A stretch of 16,896 nucleotides of DNA from UBA11650 sp963997925 (GCA_963997925.1 CAXEOX010000068.1:1-16896), one strand, 5' to 3'; shown: positions 1-6,208, numbered from the stretch's first letter. Notes: generated by a model from the sequence alone, not told the origin. Program-made: numbers and translations.

Positions 1-220
1 GCTGATGCGGCGTCTCGGCGAGTATTATACCGGTTGTTTGCTGGTTTTCAGCCTAATATTTAAAAATACTATGAATTACAATATATAATTCTAAGTGGTA
101 TTACGTAACTTATTCAATATCTGGAATAGCTTGCGTGAATACGGTATTCTAGTACAACTCATATTGAGATATTGTTTATTTGACCTTAGAAATCAGAGGT
201 TAGCATTTGGGAGGCGAAAC
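1..220. other. AT-rich leader, no gene recognised
   Basis: This stretch is clearly richer in A and T than the rest of the window. No convincing coding sequence was found. A GTG-started frame opens at 95 and runs into the gene that starts at 221, but its residues look like translated noncoding DNA. A TTGACC hexamer near 180 could be part of a promoter for the downstream gene, but no well-spaced -10 was found, so no promoter is called. Confidence 0.4.
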
Positions 221-535
221 ATGTCACTAATTCATCGCAGAATCTTCTATGCTAAGGTTGGCGCAGCGAATGAACTTGTACAGCTCATGCACGATGACAA
301 CTCCGCCATGGCAAGGTTTGGCTCTGCCATAAACAGCCGAATCCTAACGGACCATATGACGGGCCGTTCGGACCGGGTAGTAATGGAATGGGAGGCGGAG
401 GACATCTGGTCGATGGATGCGGCGATGAACCAAGTCATGGCGAACCCCGAAGGCGGCGATTTTTTCGGCGAATGGATGGAAAAACTGAATGCCCTGATCC
501 ACTACTCGGAGGGAGAGTTATGGGACGTGAGGTAA
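221..535 (+). CDS. small dimeric alpha/beta-barrel-like (NIPSNAP/ABM-like) protein
   Basis: This encodes a 104-residue soluble protein with no signal peptide or membrane segment. The pattern is a beta strand (RRIFYAKVG), a helix rich in charged residues, a second strand pair (DRVVMEWEAED) and a C-terminal amphipathic helix (GGDFFGEWMEKLNAL). This matches the short ferredoxin-like dimeric barrel families such as NIPSNAP and antibiotic-biosynthesis monooxygenases, but no catalytic signature is visible. I chose the ATG at 221 because GGGAGG lies 6 nt upstream; the frame can be extended to a GTG at 95, but the extra 42 residues are not protein-like. It is convergent with modC, 45 bp away. Function is unknown; the fold assignment is by eye. 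Confidence 0.7.
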   Translation: MSLIHRRIFYAKVGAANELVQLMHDDNSAMARFGSAINSRILTDHMTGRSDRVVMEWEAEDIWSMDAAMNQVMANPEGGDFFGEWMEKLNALIHYSEGELWDVR

Positions 536-580
536 GGGCGGTGCCGCCAGTGTTGGAGCATGGCGCAAAGGGTATCCCAC

Positions 581-1723
581 CTAGGGGAAAGCTCCGGTAT
601 CCCTACTTGGCGGAGTTTCTTCCTGCACTAGGAAGCAAGAAGATGCCTTGAATACTGCCCAGAGGTTTTGTTCCGGTTTGATACCCAACTCAGACATGGC
701 CGCTCCGGTGACTTGGGCTTTTAATGGTATCCCGCAATCAAGAGTAACTTCATACCCGGGAGGGCGCAGCTCCACGCTGGCAACTGTCCCAGCCAGCCGG
801 TTGCGCGCCGAGGTTCCCTTAGGTTCTTCCAACGCCAATATGATGTCGGAAGAACGTAGACCCACCAATATGTTTTCCATCTGGTCAGGTGCATCGTCCT
901 GCCCTGATGGCGCAGCGTCCAAGGGAACTTCCAGCTTCATTCCTCCACCGCCGCAAACCATCGTGCCATCTTGTGGGTTGCGGCTCTCTACGGTCATCGA
1001 AAGCAGGTTCTCCACTCCGGCCAACCTGGCTACCCGTCCCCGGCCAGGCTGTCCCAAGATCCGCAGCGGCTCGCCTTGATCCACTATCCTACCGCCGTCG
1101 ATAACCTGCACCGAGTCCCCAAGGGCTAGGGCCTCTTCCAGGTCATGGGTAACCAGCAGAACGGGGATGGGCGACTCTACAAGCATGGCCCGAAGCTCCC
1201 GCCGCAACACCCGCCGTAACTCGGCGTCCAGGGATGCAAAGGGTTCATCCAGTAGCAGCATCTGAGGGTTAGTGGCCAGGGCTCTAGCCAATGCGACGCG
1301 TTGCTGCTGCCCCCCGGAAAGCTCCCAAGTTCGCCGATCTTCCAGACCGTCCAAACGCAACATCCGCGACAATCGATCGACTTCCGAACGTGCTTTCGGT
1401 TGCCCTCGTTGGGACAACCCATAGGCGATGTTTTCCCTGACGTTCAGATGGGGAAAGAGATGGTACTGCTGAGTAAGGTATCCAACCTGCCGTCCATGCA
1501 CCGGGACGGATACACCGGCGGAGCTGTCGTACACGACCCGCCCGCCCAGTTCTACCCTGCCTTCCTCCGGCCGCACCAACCCAGCGATGGCTCGAAGAGT
1601 GGTCGTCTTTCCCGCCCCAGACGGTCCGAACAGAACCAGCACTTTCCCTTCTTCGATATGCCAGTCAACCTCCAAAGAAAACCCGCCAACCCGGCACTTA
1701 ACCCAACCCTCAGCTACCGGCAT
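581..1723 (-). CDS. modC: molybdate/tungstate ABC transporter ATP-binding protein ModC
   Basis: This is the nucleotide-binding subunit of a ModABC-type importer, hydrolysing ATP at the inner face of the membrane to drive oxyanion uptake. With the ATG at 1723 it is 380 residues. It has Walker A GPSGAGKTT (33-41), a Q-loop around 85-86, signature LSGGQ (135-139), Walker B LLLDE (156-160), a D-loop SLD and the switch His193. The C-terminal part (about 305-365) looks like a TOBE/Mop oxyanion-sensing domain, which is typical of ModC and of related Fe(III) and sulfate ATPases. A TTG at 1756 in the same frame gives 11 more residues but has no properly spaced ribosome binding site. It is the last gene of the merB-like/modA/modB/modC operon, separated from modB by a 100-nt gap with a palindromic repeat. 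Molybdate, tungstate or both could be the substrate. Confidence 0.9.
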   Translation of the reverse strand: MPVAEGWVKCRVGGFSLEVDWHIEEGKVLVLFGPSGAGKTTTLRAIAGLVRPEEGRVELGGRVVYDSSAGVSVPVHGRQVGYLTQQYHLFPHLNVRENIAYGLSQRGQPKARSEVDRLSRMLRLDGLEDRRTWELSGGQQQRVALARALATNPQMLLLDEPFASLDAELRRVLRRELRAMLVESPIPVLLVTHDLEEALALGDSVQVIDGGRIVDQGEPLRILGQPGRGRVARLAGVENLLSMTVESRNPQDGTMVCGGGGMKLEVPLDAAPSGQDDAPDQMENILVGLRSSDIILALEEPKGTSARNRLAGTVASVELRPPGYEVTLDCGIPLKAQVTGAAMSELGIKPEQNLWAVFKASSCFLVQEETPPSRDTGAFP

Positions 1724-1767
1724 AGCATCACCCAAAACGCCAAAAGCAAACCGCAAAGCCCCCGTTC

Positions 1768-1800
1768 ATCCCCCTTTCGTAAAGGGGGACCGAGGGGGAT
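1768..1800. repeat. G-rich palindromic repeat between modB and modC
   Basis: A perfect 8-bp stem (CCCCCTTT, loop CGT, AAAGGGGG) spans 1770-1788. A third arm, AGGGGGAT at 1793-1800, is the exact reverse complement of 1768-1775, so two alternative hairpins compete. This three-part ATCCCCCTTT...AAAGGGGGA...GAGGGGGAT arrangement is the form of a widespread dispersed bacterial intergenic repeat. It sits in the modB-modC gap inside the operon and could stabilise or attenuate the transcript. Confidence 0.7.
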
Positions 1801-1823
1801 TTCGCCCTGGCAATCAAAGCCTC

Positions 1824-2657
1824 TCATAAGCGGTTCTGCCATTTAGGCCGGGAGGCCATTCCCAGGCCGATCAATATCGTCACCGATCCAGCCAGCAGAA
1901 GCACCGACAGAGCTAGGGCAATATCCAGGCTTGACTCCATGGCGGTCATAATCGCTAGGGGCATGGTCTGAGTTGTGCCCATCAGATTCCCGGCAAACAT
2001 GATGGTGGCGCCAAACTCGGAGAGGGCACGGGCCCAAGCCAGGGCGAAACCGGTTAGAACGGACGGGGCGGCAAGGGGAATAGTCAGCCGCCAGAAAGTC
2101 TTCCAGGGCGAGATTCCCAGGGTTTGGGAGATGTCTTCGTAATCCCGGGCGACGGATTGAAACCCCAGTTTGGCAGACCGGATGTAGAAGGGGGCGGCAA
2201 CGAATATCTGGGCGAAGACCACCGCCCCTGTCGTAAATGGCAGACCGATTCCCAACGCCTCTAGAAAAGGTCCAAGCACGCCCTGGCGGCCGAAGGCCAT
2301 CAGCATCGCCACCCCGGCCACAACCGGTGGCAGTACGATGGGTAATTCGATGAGGCTGTCGACTATTCTGAGCATCCAGGACGTATTCCTGGCCAGAAGG
2401 TAGGCGAAGGGCGTTCCCACCAGCAAGATGATAATCATGGAGATACCGCTGGTGATTAGAGAGAGTCTCAACGCAGTCAAAGCCATGCCGCCAAGCAGTC
2501 CGGTAAAAAAGCTCTCCTGTTGGGCGGCACGAATCAGCAACGCCAAAACCGGCAGTCCGATAAACAGCAAGTAGATAACCGTGGCGGCGGGTCCCAGTAA
2601 GCCGCCCCCAGACAGGCTGGGCAATCCTTTTAAGCGTGAGAAGCTCGTTCCCATCAT
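1824..2657 (-). CDS. modB: molybdate/tungstate ABC transporter permease ModB
   Basis: This is the membrane channel subunit of the ModABC importer, 277 residues with about five or six hydrophobic segments (for example VIYLLFIGLPVLALLI near the N-terminus and LALSVLLLAGSVTILIGLG near the C-terminus). The cytoplasmic coupling (EAA-type) motif is visible as YEDISQTLGISPWKTFWRLTIP around residues 175-200, where it would dock on ModC. The motif ELPIVLPPVVAGVAML is characteristic of ModB/CysT-type permeases. Its ATG overlaps the modA stop as ATGA (2654-2657), so translation is probably coupled. It ends in TGA, showing that TGA is an ordinary stop in this genome. Confidence 0.92.
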   Translation of the reverse strand: MMGTSFSRLKGLPSLSGGGLLGPAATVIYLLFIGLPVLALLIRAAQQESFFTGLLGGMALTALRLSLITSGISMIIILLVGTPFAYLLARNTSWMLRIVDSLIELPIVLPPVVAGVAMLMAFGRQGVLGPFLEALGIGLPFTTGAVVFAQIFVAAPFYIRSAKLGFQSVARDYEDISQTLGISPWKTFWRLTIPLAAPSVLTGFALAWARALSEFGATIMFAGNLMGTTQTMPLAIMTAMESSLDIALALSVLLLAGSVTILIGLGMASRPKWQNRL

Positions 2658-3502
2658 CGCCCGTCTGGGTCAGCTTCGAGTGGGATTACTACCGGAGGTT
2701 CAAAGCCGTAGCTGCTCAAGATGGTTTTGAACCGTTCACCCAAAACGAACCGGACAAATTCTTCCGCCAGTTCGGGATAAGCCGCCTCTCGGAGAACAGC
2801 GATGGGATATTCGGCCACTACGTTGGAACCGTCAGGTATGGACACCACCCCAACTCTACTTGCCGCATAATCTGTCGCCGCATCGGTGCGGTAAACGATT
2901 CCGGCATCCACTTCTCCCAAGGCCACTTTTTGTAAAACACCACGAACGTTGGGCTCATGGGTGACTACGTTTTTCAGGACCCGCGACGCATAGTCTGGTC
3001 CCAGATCTACGACGTTCGCTTCCAGCTTTCGCAACAATTCGTGAGAGTATGCGCCGACCGGCACTACCGGTGAAGCTAGCGCTAGCTTCACCCCGTTTCG
3101 TGCCAGATCGTCCAGATTATTTACTCGTTCGTCGTTAGTAGTCCCACCAGCCAAGGGAGTGATTACTACCAAAACATTTTCGGCGAAGGGAACAGGAACG
3201 CCGGATATTAAGTCCGCCGCCACCGCTAGGTCCATCTGCCGCTGGTCGGCGGATGCGAATACGTCTGCCTGGGCACCGAATTCCAGCTGGGTACGGAGCC
3301 GTTGGGATCCGGCGAAGTTAAAGGTGATTGAAGCGCCGGGATTCTCCGCCTCGAAGGCATCGGCGATCTCCGGAAAAGAGTTGGCCAACGATGCGGCGGC
3401 AAATACGGTCAGTTCGCCTGAACCAGCGCTGGAAGCCGCACTGGATTGATTAACGCATGCCACCGTAAGAAGCAGAGCCGCAACGAGGGGGAGTATCGTC
3501 AC
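2654..3502 (-). CDS. modA: molybdate/tungstate-binding lipoprotein ModA
   Basis: This is the extracytoplasmic solute-binding protein that captures molybdate or tungstate for ModBC. From the GTG at 3502 it is 282 residues. It begins with a short hydrophobic signal ending in the lipobox LTVAC, so Cys16 should be lipidated; the positive n-region is missing, which is unusual. The mature part carries ModA hallmarks: ELTVFAAASLANSFPEIADAFE, FNFAGSQRLRTQLEFGAQADVFASAD, and a C-terminal GIVYRTDAA segment. The frame stays open upstream to a GTG at 3685, but those 61 residues are a shadow of the C-terminus of the gene before it. The GTG at 3502 overlaps that gene's TGA as GTGA, and the modB ATG overlaps the modA stop as ATGA, so the three are tightly coupled. 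Confidence 0.88.
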   Translation of the reverse strand: MTILPLVAALLLTVACVNQSSAASSAGSGELTVFAAASLANSFPEIADAFEAENPGASITFNFAGSQRLRTQLEFGAQADVFASADQRQMDLAVAADLISGVPVPFAENVLVVITPLAGGTTNDERVNNLDDLARNGVKLALASPVVPVGAYSHELLRKLEANVVDLGPDYASRVLKNVVTHEPNVRGVLQKVALGEVDAGIVYRTDAATDYAASRVGVVSIPDGSNVVAEYPIAVLREAAYPELAEEFVRFVLGERFKTILSSYGFEPPVVIPLEADPDGR

Positions 3503-4143
3503 AAAGTACCGGCGGCCCGGCGGGAGATGTAGTCCGGCGCGCCCCGGGCCCGGAATCTGTCCTCGCTGAATAGCTCTACCCAATGAGCGAGAGGCTGAAG
3601 GCTGGCTGTGAACTGGGGGTCGAATTCCCGCCAGTTTCTTGCGTGCTCTTCCGACCGGAAGAGGTTCATGCCGGCTCAACGCCACGGACGGCTCTCCGGC
3701 GCACCTCCAACTTCCGACCGGGTGTAGCCGATGATGGTATCCGGAGATGCGGATAGGACCTCGCCGTCCCGCATCTCTACGGAGATTGGATCACCACAGT
3801 CCAAGCAAGGGCAATCGACGCGTACCGTCTCTCCGGGAAAAAGCCAGCAGACCGCCAGCGATTCGAACCCTCATTGGGCGAACCATTTCTGCTCACCCCT
3901 AATGGTGATGCGGTATTGATTCGGCAGGACATTGAACGGAGGGAACGACACCAGGTAATCGGTGTCCGGATGAAGCCAAGCTGGGATACCGGTGGCAATC
4001 AGATCGTGCAACGTCTGACGTCCCTCTTCCACAGAAAGACCTAGATCCGAGGCCAGCTCGGTGTAGTGAGGGGCCTGGCCGGTTTCCACCAGCCGCATCA
4101 TGATGTTGGAGAATGCCTTATCCAGCAAAGCCAATTCAGCCAT
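3499..4143 (-). CDS. alkylmercury-lyase (MerB)-family protein with two in-frame TGA codons, candidate double selenoprotein
   Basis: Read through two TGA codons, this frame gives 214 residues, close to the roughly 212 of classical MerB, which splits carbon-mercury bonds by protonolysis. Residues 1-90 form the helical N-terminal region (SVEEGRQTLHDLIATG). TGA 1 (3871-3873, codon 91) lies in KWFAQ-U-GFESL and aligns with Cys96 of MerB (WCALDTL); Glu94 matches Asp99. VDCPCLDCG aligns with the segment containing structural Cys117. TGA 2 (3676-3678, codon 156) lies in PWR-U-AGMNLFRSEEH, at or next to MerB Cys159 (CCHVHFFAS). The spacing is 65 residues against 63 in MerB. Each TGA is followed by a GGU-loop hairpin. 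The ATG has AGGAGG 6 nt upstream. The true stop overlaps the modA GTG as GTGA. The internal ATG at 3669 has no ribosome binding site, which argues against two separate genes. Alternative: a pseudogene with two nonsense changes. Whether the substrate is organomercury is unproven. Confidence 0.85.
3646..3663 (-). promoter_or_regulatory. candidate bacterial SECIS element 2
   Basis: On the coding strand, CUCUUCC and GGAAGAG form a perfect 7-bp stem capped by the tetraloop GGUC. The first loop G lies 19 nt after TGA 2. The hairpin falls on the codons for LFRSEEH, so the same bases must serve both the protein and the RNA signal. The loop is shorter than in fdhF but keeps the GGU. Confidence 0.7.
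3843..3859 (-). promoter_or_regulatory. candidate bacterial SECIS element 1
   Basis: On the coding strand, GCUGGC and GCUGGC pair through four Watson-Crick pairs and two central G-U wobbles around the loop GGUCU. The first loop G comes 17 nt after TGA 1. The E. coli fdhF SECIS, as I remember it, has an AGGUCU loop closed by GC pairs 17 to 18 nt after its UGA, with the loop G-U contacting SelB. Outer pairing of GGG just after the TGA with a CCC downstream (3835-3837) is possible. Confidence 0.75.
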
Positions 4144-4149
4144 CGGTTG

Positions 4150-4155
4150 CCTCCT
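4150..4155 (-). promoter_or_regulatory. ribosome binding site of the merB-like gene
   Basis: A perfect AGGAGG on the minus strand lies 6 nt before the ATG at 4143. This fixes the start of the merB-like gene and suggests efficient initiation of the operon. Confidence 0.8.
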
Positions 4156-4180
4156 ATCGCATCAGGCGTCGGGAAAGACA

Positions 4181-4209
4181 AGTGTAAAGTATGCTTGATA
4201 AAACATCAA
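4181..4209 (-). promoter_or_regulatory. predicted promoter of the merB-like/mod operon
   Basis: On the minus strand, TTGATG (4204-4209) and TACACT (4181-4186) are separated by exactly 17 nt. This gives a sigma-70-type promoter about 35 nt upstream of the merB-like ATG. The -35 box overlaps the right arm of the palindrome at 4194-4210, so binding there should block transcription. Confidence 0.5.
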
Positions 4210-4216
4210 GTAAAGT
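4184..4216. promoter_or_regulatory. candidate operator: palindrome flanked by direct repeats
   Basis: A perfect inverted repeat CTTGAT-AAAAC-ATCAAG occupies 4194-4210. It is flanked by two copies of GTAAAGT (4184-4190 and 4210-4216), 26 bp apart. It covers the predicted -35 and spacer of the minus-strand promoter and the first codons of the divergent regulator gene. It is a natural binding site for the XRE-type regulator encoded alongside. This is inference from position and symmetry. Confidence 0.5.
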
Positions 4217-5369
4217 GTACGGTAATCACGTGACAACCCTGCTGAATCACCTTAAAGGTACTCGCCTGGAGGCCGGGCTTTCCCAACAGGCCTTGGCCGG
4301 TTTGGCTGGCATAAGCCGACAGGCTTACTCGGCATTGGAGTCGGGTAGCTCCAATCCATCTACGGAAGTAGCTCTGCGGCTTGCACGAGCCCTGAAAACC
4401 AGCGTCGACCATCTGTTTTCTTTGCCGGAAGCCGCTCCTCAGCAGATGCTGGCTGAACTCGTCAGCCCACCGGGAGATGACTCTCCTACGACGTTAGGCG
4501 AACCATCTTCTAGGGTCCAGCTAGTGCAAGTGGGCGACCGCCTGTTGGCACGGCCAGTCTCCAGGACTGGGAGCACCCGCCAATCGTTGATCCGGGCTGA
4601 AGGCGTGGCCTTGGGCGAACCCGGAATCGACAACCTGGTAGAGGTTCAGCCTTTCGACGATATGGATTCGGAAACAACGAGTCTAGGATTGCTCGGTTGC
4701 GACCCTGCCGGGGCCTTGATGGAGCCAGCCTTGAACCGGCACGGCATAAACCTGGTTCTGTCGGAAGAAGGGAGCCATCAAGCCCTGGCTGGCTTAGCTA
4801 GAGGAGAAGCCCATGTAGCGGGCTGTCATCTAAGAGATGAAGAGACAGGTGAATTTAATTTTCCCTGGGTCTTTAAATTAATCCCTTTCCCTTGTACCCT
4901 GATTACCTTCGCCTCTTGGCAGCAGGGATTCATCGTATCGCCTGGTAACCCATTGGACATTCGCGGTGCGGAAGACTTGGCCAGGCCTGAGATTAAAATC
5001 ATCAACCGCCGGTCCGGTTCGGGGAGCCGGTCTCTTTTGGACCGGTTGCTACACCGCAGCGGGCTGCCGACCGCCGCGGTGACTGGGTATAGCCAGGAGG
5101 CTGGCGGGCATCTGGCAGTCGCATCGACAGTCGCATCGGGACAAGCTGACGCCGGTGTTGGGGTGGAGGCTGCGGCCACCGCATTGGGTTTAGGATTTGT
5201 GCCACTGGAAGAGGAACGCTACGACTTGGTGATTCCCAACCATTTCCTTGACCACGCCGGAGTTCAGGTGCTGCTTGACCTGCTTCGCCAGTCCGGCCTA
5301 CGGCGCAGAGTTGAAACTCTTGGAGGCTACGATGTTTCGGCCATGGGGCTTCCGGTTTCTCGCAACTGA
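4191..5369 (+). CDS. XRE-family regulator with periplasmic-binding-protein-like sensor domain
   Basis: This 392-residue cytoplasmic protein joins a Cro/C1-type helix-turn-helix (about residues 20-76, with TRLEAGLSQQALAGLAGISR and SALESGSSNPS) to a C-terminal PBP-like domain (about 155-365). That domain includes GCHLRDEETGEFN, RRSGSGSRSLLDRLL and GQADAGVGVEAAA. This arrangement is known next to molybdate/tungstate genes, where the PBP-like domain is thought to sense the oxyanion or a cofactor precursor. It is divergent from the merB-like/mod operon with a 47-bp gap, so it probably controls that operon and itself. The start is uncertain: the ATG at 4191 has no clear ribosome binding site and sits within the operator-like repeats. 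GTG codons at 4215 and 4230 are alternatives that still retain the whole HTH. Confidence 0.82.
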   Translation: MLDKTSSKVYGNHVTTLLNHLKGTRLEAGLSQQALAGLAGISRQAYSALESGSSNPSTEVALRLARALKTSVDHLFSLPEAAPQQMLAELVSPPGDDSPTTLGEPSSRVQLVQVGDRLLARPVSRTGSTRQSLIRAEGVALGEPGIDNLVEVQPFDDMDSETTSLGLLGCDPAGALMEPALNRHGINLVLSEEGSHQALAGLARGEAHVAGCHLRDEETGEFNFPWVFKLIPFPCTLITFASWQQGFIVSPGNPLDIRGAEDLARPEIKIINRRSGSGSRSLLDRLLHRSGLPTAAVTGYSQEAGGHLAVASTVASGQADAGVGVEAAATALGLGFVPLEEERYDLVIPNHFLDHAGVQVLLDLLRQSGLRRRVETLGGYDVSAMGLPVSRN

Positions 5370-5608
5370 CCGTACCACCTGTAACGCCGCCTCTTCTTCC
5401 GCCGCCCCCCTTACCCGATCCTCTGCGCCCGTTCATTCCTCACTTGACGCAGCCAGCCTGCTGGAGTCTAATGTGGCTTCGGGAAGAGGCTTGGGGAATC
5501 AGACTCATGGACATCCCTTTACTGCCCTGGGCAGGCAGAGGCTCCATATTACGCAACTTCCCAAGGAATAAAACGGCGGAACATCCGTCATCTTGAGGTG
5601 GAATAGCT
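5370..5608 (+). other. noncoding leader with a short palindrome
   Basis: No gene was recognised here. A perfect palindrome, CTGCCC-T-GGGCAG, lies at 5522-5534, about 75 nt upstream of the Lin0512-family gene. I compared the region by memory with molybdenum-cofactor, THF and TPP riboswitch cores and found no match. It may be a short terminator-like or leader hairpin, but no T tract follows. Confidence 0.3.
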
Positions 5609-5953
5609 ATGGCTCTAGTTCGATGCATCATGGAAATGGGGATGGGAGTTGACGTACACGGCAAGGACTACACCAACGGTGCCAAAAGGGCGGTTTTCGA
5701 TGCTTTGCATCACAGCAGCCTGGGATTTCAGAGGTTGATTGGGAAAACTGCCGACGACATGATGGTCGAGGTCACCATTGGGTCGCCCCAGCCAAGCCAG
5801 GTCGACACGGCAGCGGTCGTGGCCACCCTGCCTCACGGCACCGGCACCTGCAAGGTTGTATCGGGTGGCCTGGAGATTTCCAATGAGGCTGGCGATGACG
5901 CGATGGTCATCACCAATGCCGCAGTGATCGTGCTCTTCGACGACGGCAAGTAG
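5609..5953 (+). CDS. Lin0512 family protein
   Basis: This 114-residue soluble protein matches the Lin0512 family of conserved hypothetical proteins. It has the diagnostic N-terminal EMGMGVDVHGKDYTNGAKRAV, the DALHHSSL segment, a central VEVTIGSP strand and the closing VITNAAVIVLFD. The ATG at 5609 is preceded by GAGGTGG at a suitable distance. No catalytic residues are established for the family; the conserved HG(K/Q)D and paired histidines suggest ligand or metal binding, which is inference. It may be a stand-alone unit, with a strong terminator following its stop. The function is unknown. Confidence 0.85.
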   Translation: MALVRCIMEMGMGVDVHGKDYTNGAKRAVFDALHHSSLGFQRLIGKTADDMMVEVTIGSPQPSQVDTAAVVATLPHGTGTCKVVSGGLEISNEAGDDAMVITNAAVIVLFDDGK

Positions 5954-6036
5954 GTGTGGGGTCGTTCCGGCGGGCTCATCTCGGCTATCCTGGGAAGAAG
6001 CCCGGTCGTTTAGAAAATACTATCCGGGCGCACAGA

Positions 6037-6078
6037 ATATGCCAGCCTCGGCGATGCCGAAGCTGGCATATTTATTAT
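6037..6078 (+). terminator. rho-independent terminator after the Lin0512 gene
   Basis: The arms ATATGCCAGC (6037-6046) and GCTGGCATAT (6062-6071) pair perfectly over 10 bp. Inside them TCGGC and GCCGA pair around GAT, giving one long stem followed by TTATTAT. It lies 84 nt after the Lin0512 stop and could also stop transcription arriving from the other side. Confidence 0.8.
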
Positions 6079-6102
6079 CCAGGGTTGTGTGGGATGCTAC
6101 AG

Positions 6103-6196
6103 TGTCTCGGGTAAACCGGAAGCTGCCCATCCAAGCGCCAAGTGTCAAGCTTGAGCCTGCAGTAAGCTGCGGCGAAAGCGCGTTGACGCCGAGACA
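6103..6196. other. possible structured RNA or palindromic element
   Basis: The ends TGTCTCGG (6103-6110) and CCGAGACA (6189-6196) are exact reverse complements and enclose 78 nt. Inside, GTCAA and TTGAC pair as a second closing helix that contains GCTT/AAGC and a GCG(G)C-GAAA-GCGC hairpin with a GAAA tetraloop. The nesting looks like a folded RNA with several helices, but I do not recognise a family. It lies between the converging Lin0512 and DUF1059-like genes. Confidence 0.3.
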
Positions 6197-6208
6197 GGTT
6201 AGGTTGGC

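Noticed and set aside
3499..3669. The C-terminal 56 residues as a separate gene from the ATG at 3669
   Set aside because: There is no ribosome binding site before this ATG (GCCGGC precedes it), and the fragment is the C-terminal part of the MerB-like domain.
3503..3685. N-terminal extension of modA to a GTG at 3685
   Set aside because: The residues are arginine- and proline-rich and overlap the merB-like coding frame. The lipoprotein signal only starts at 3502.
3499..4143. The merB-like gene as a pseudogene with two nonsense mutations
   Set aside because: Both stops are TGA, both are at catalytic cysteine positions, both are followed by GGU-loop stems at the right distance, and the frame and downstream GTGA overlap are intact. 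Random decay would not produce this combination, although it is not formally excluded.
5248..5571. Open frame over the regulator's C-terminus and the following gap
   Set aside because: It overlaps the regulator in another frame, its composition is not protein-like, and it has no ribosome binding site.
5370..5608. Molybdenum-cofactor, THF or TPP riboswitch upstream of the Lin0512 gene
   Set aside because: The conserved core bases of these riboswitches, as I remember them, are not present; only a short palindrome is seen.
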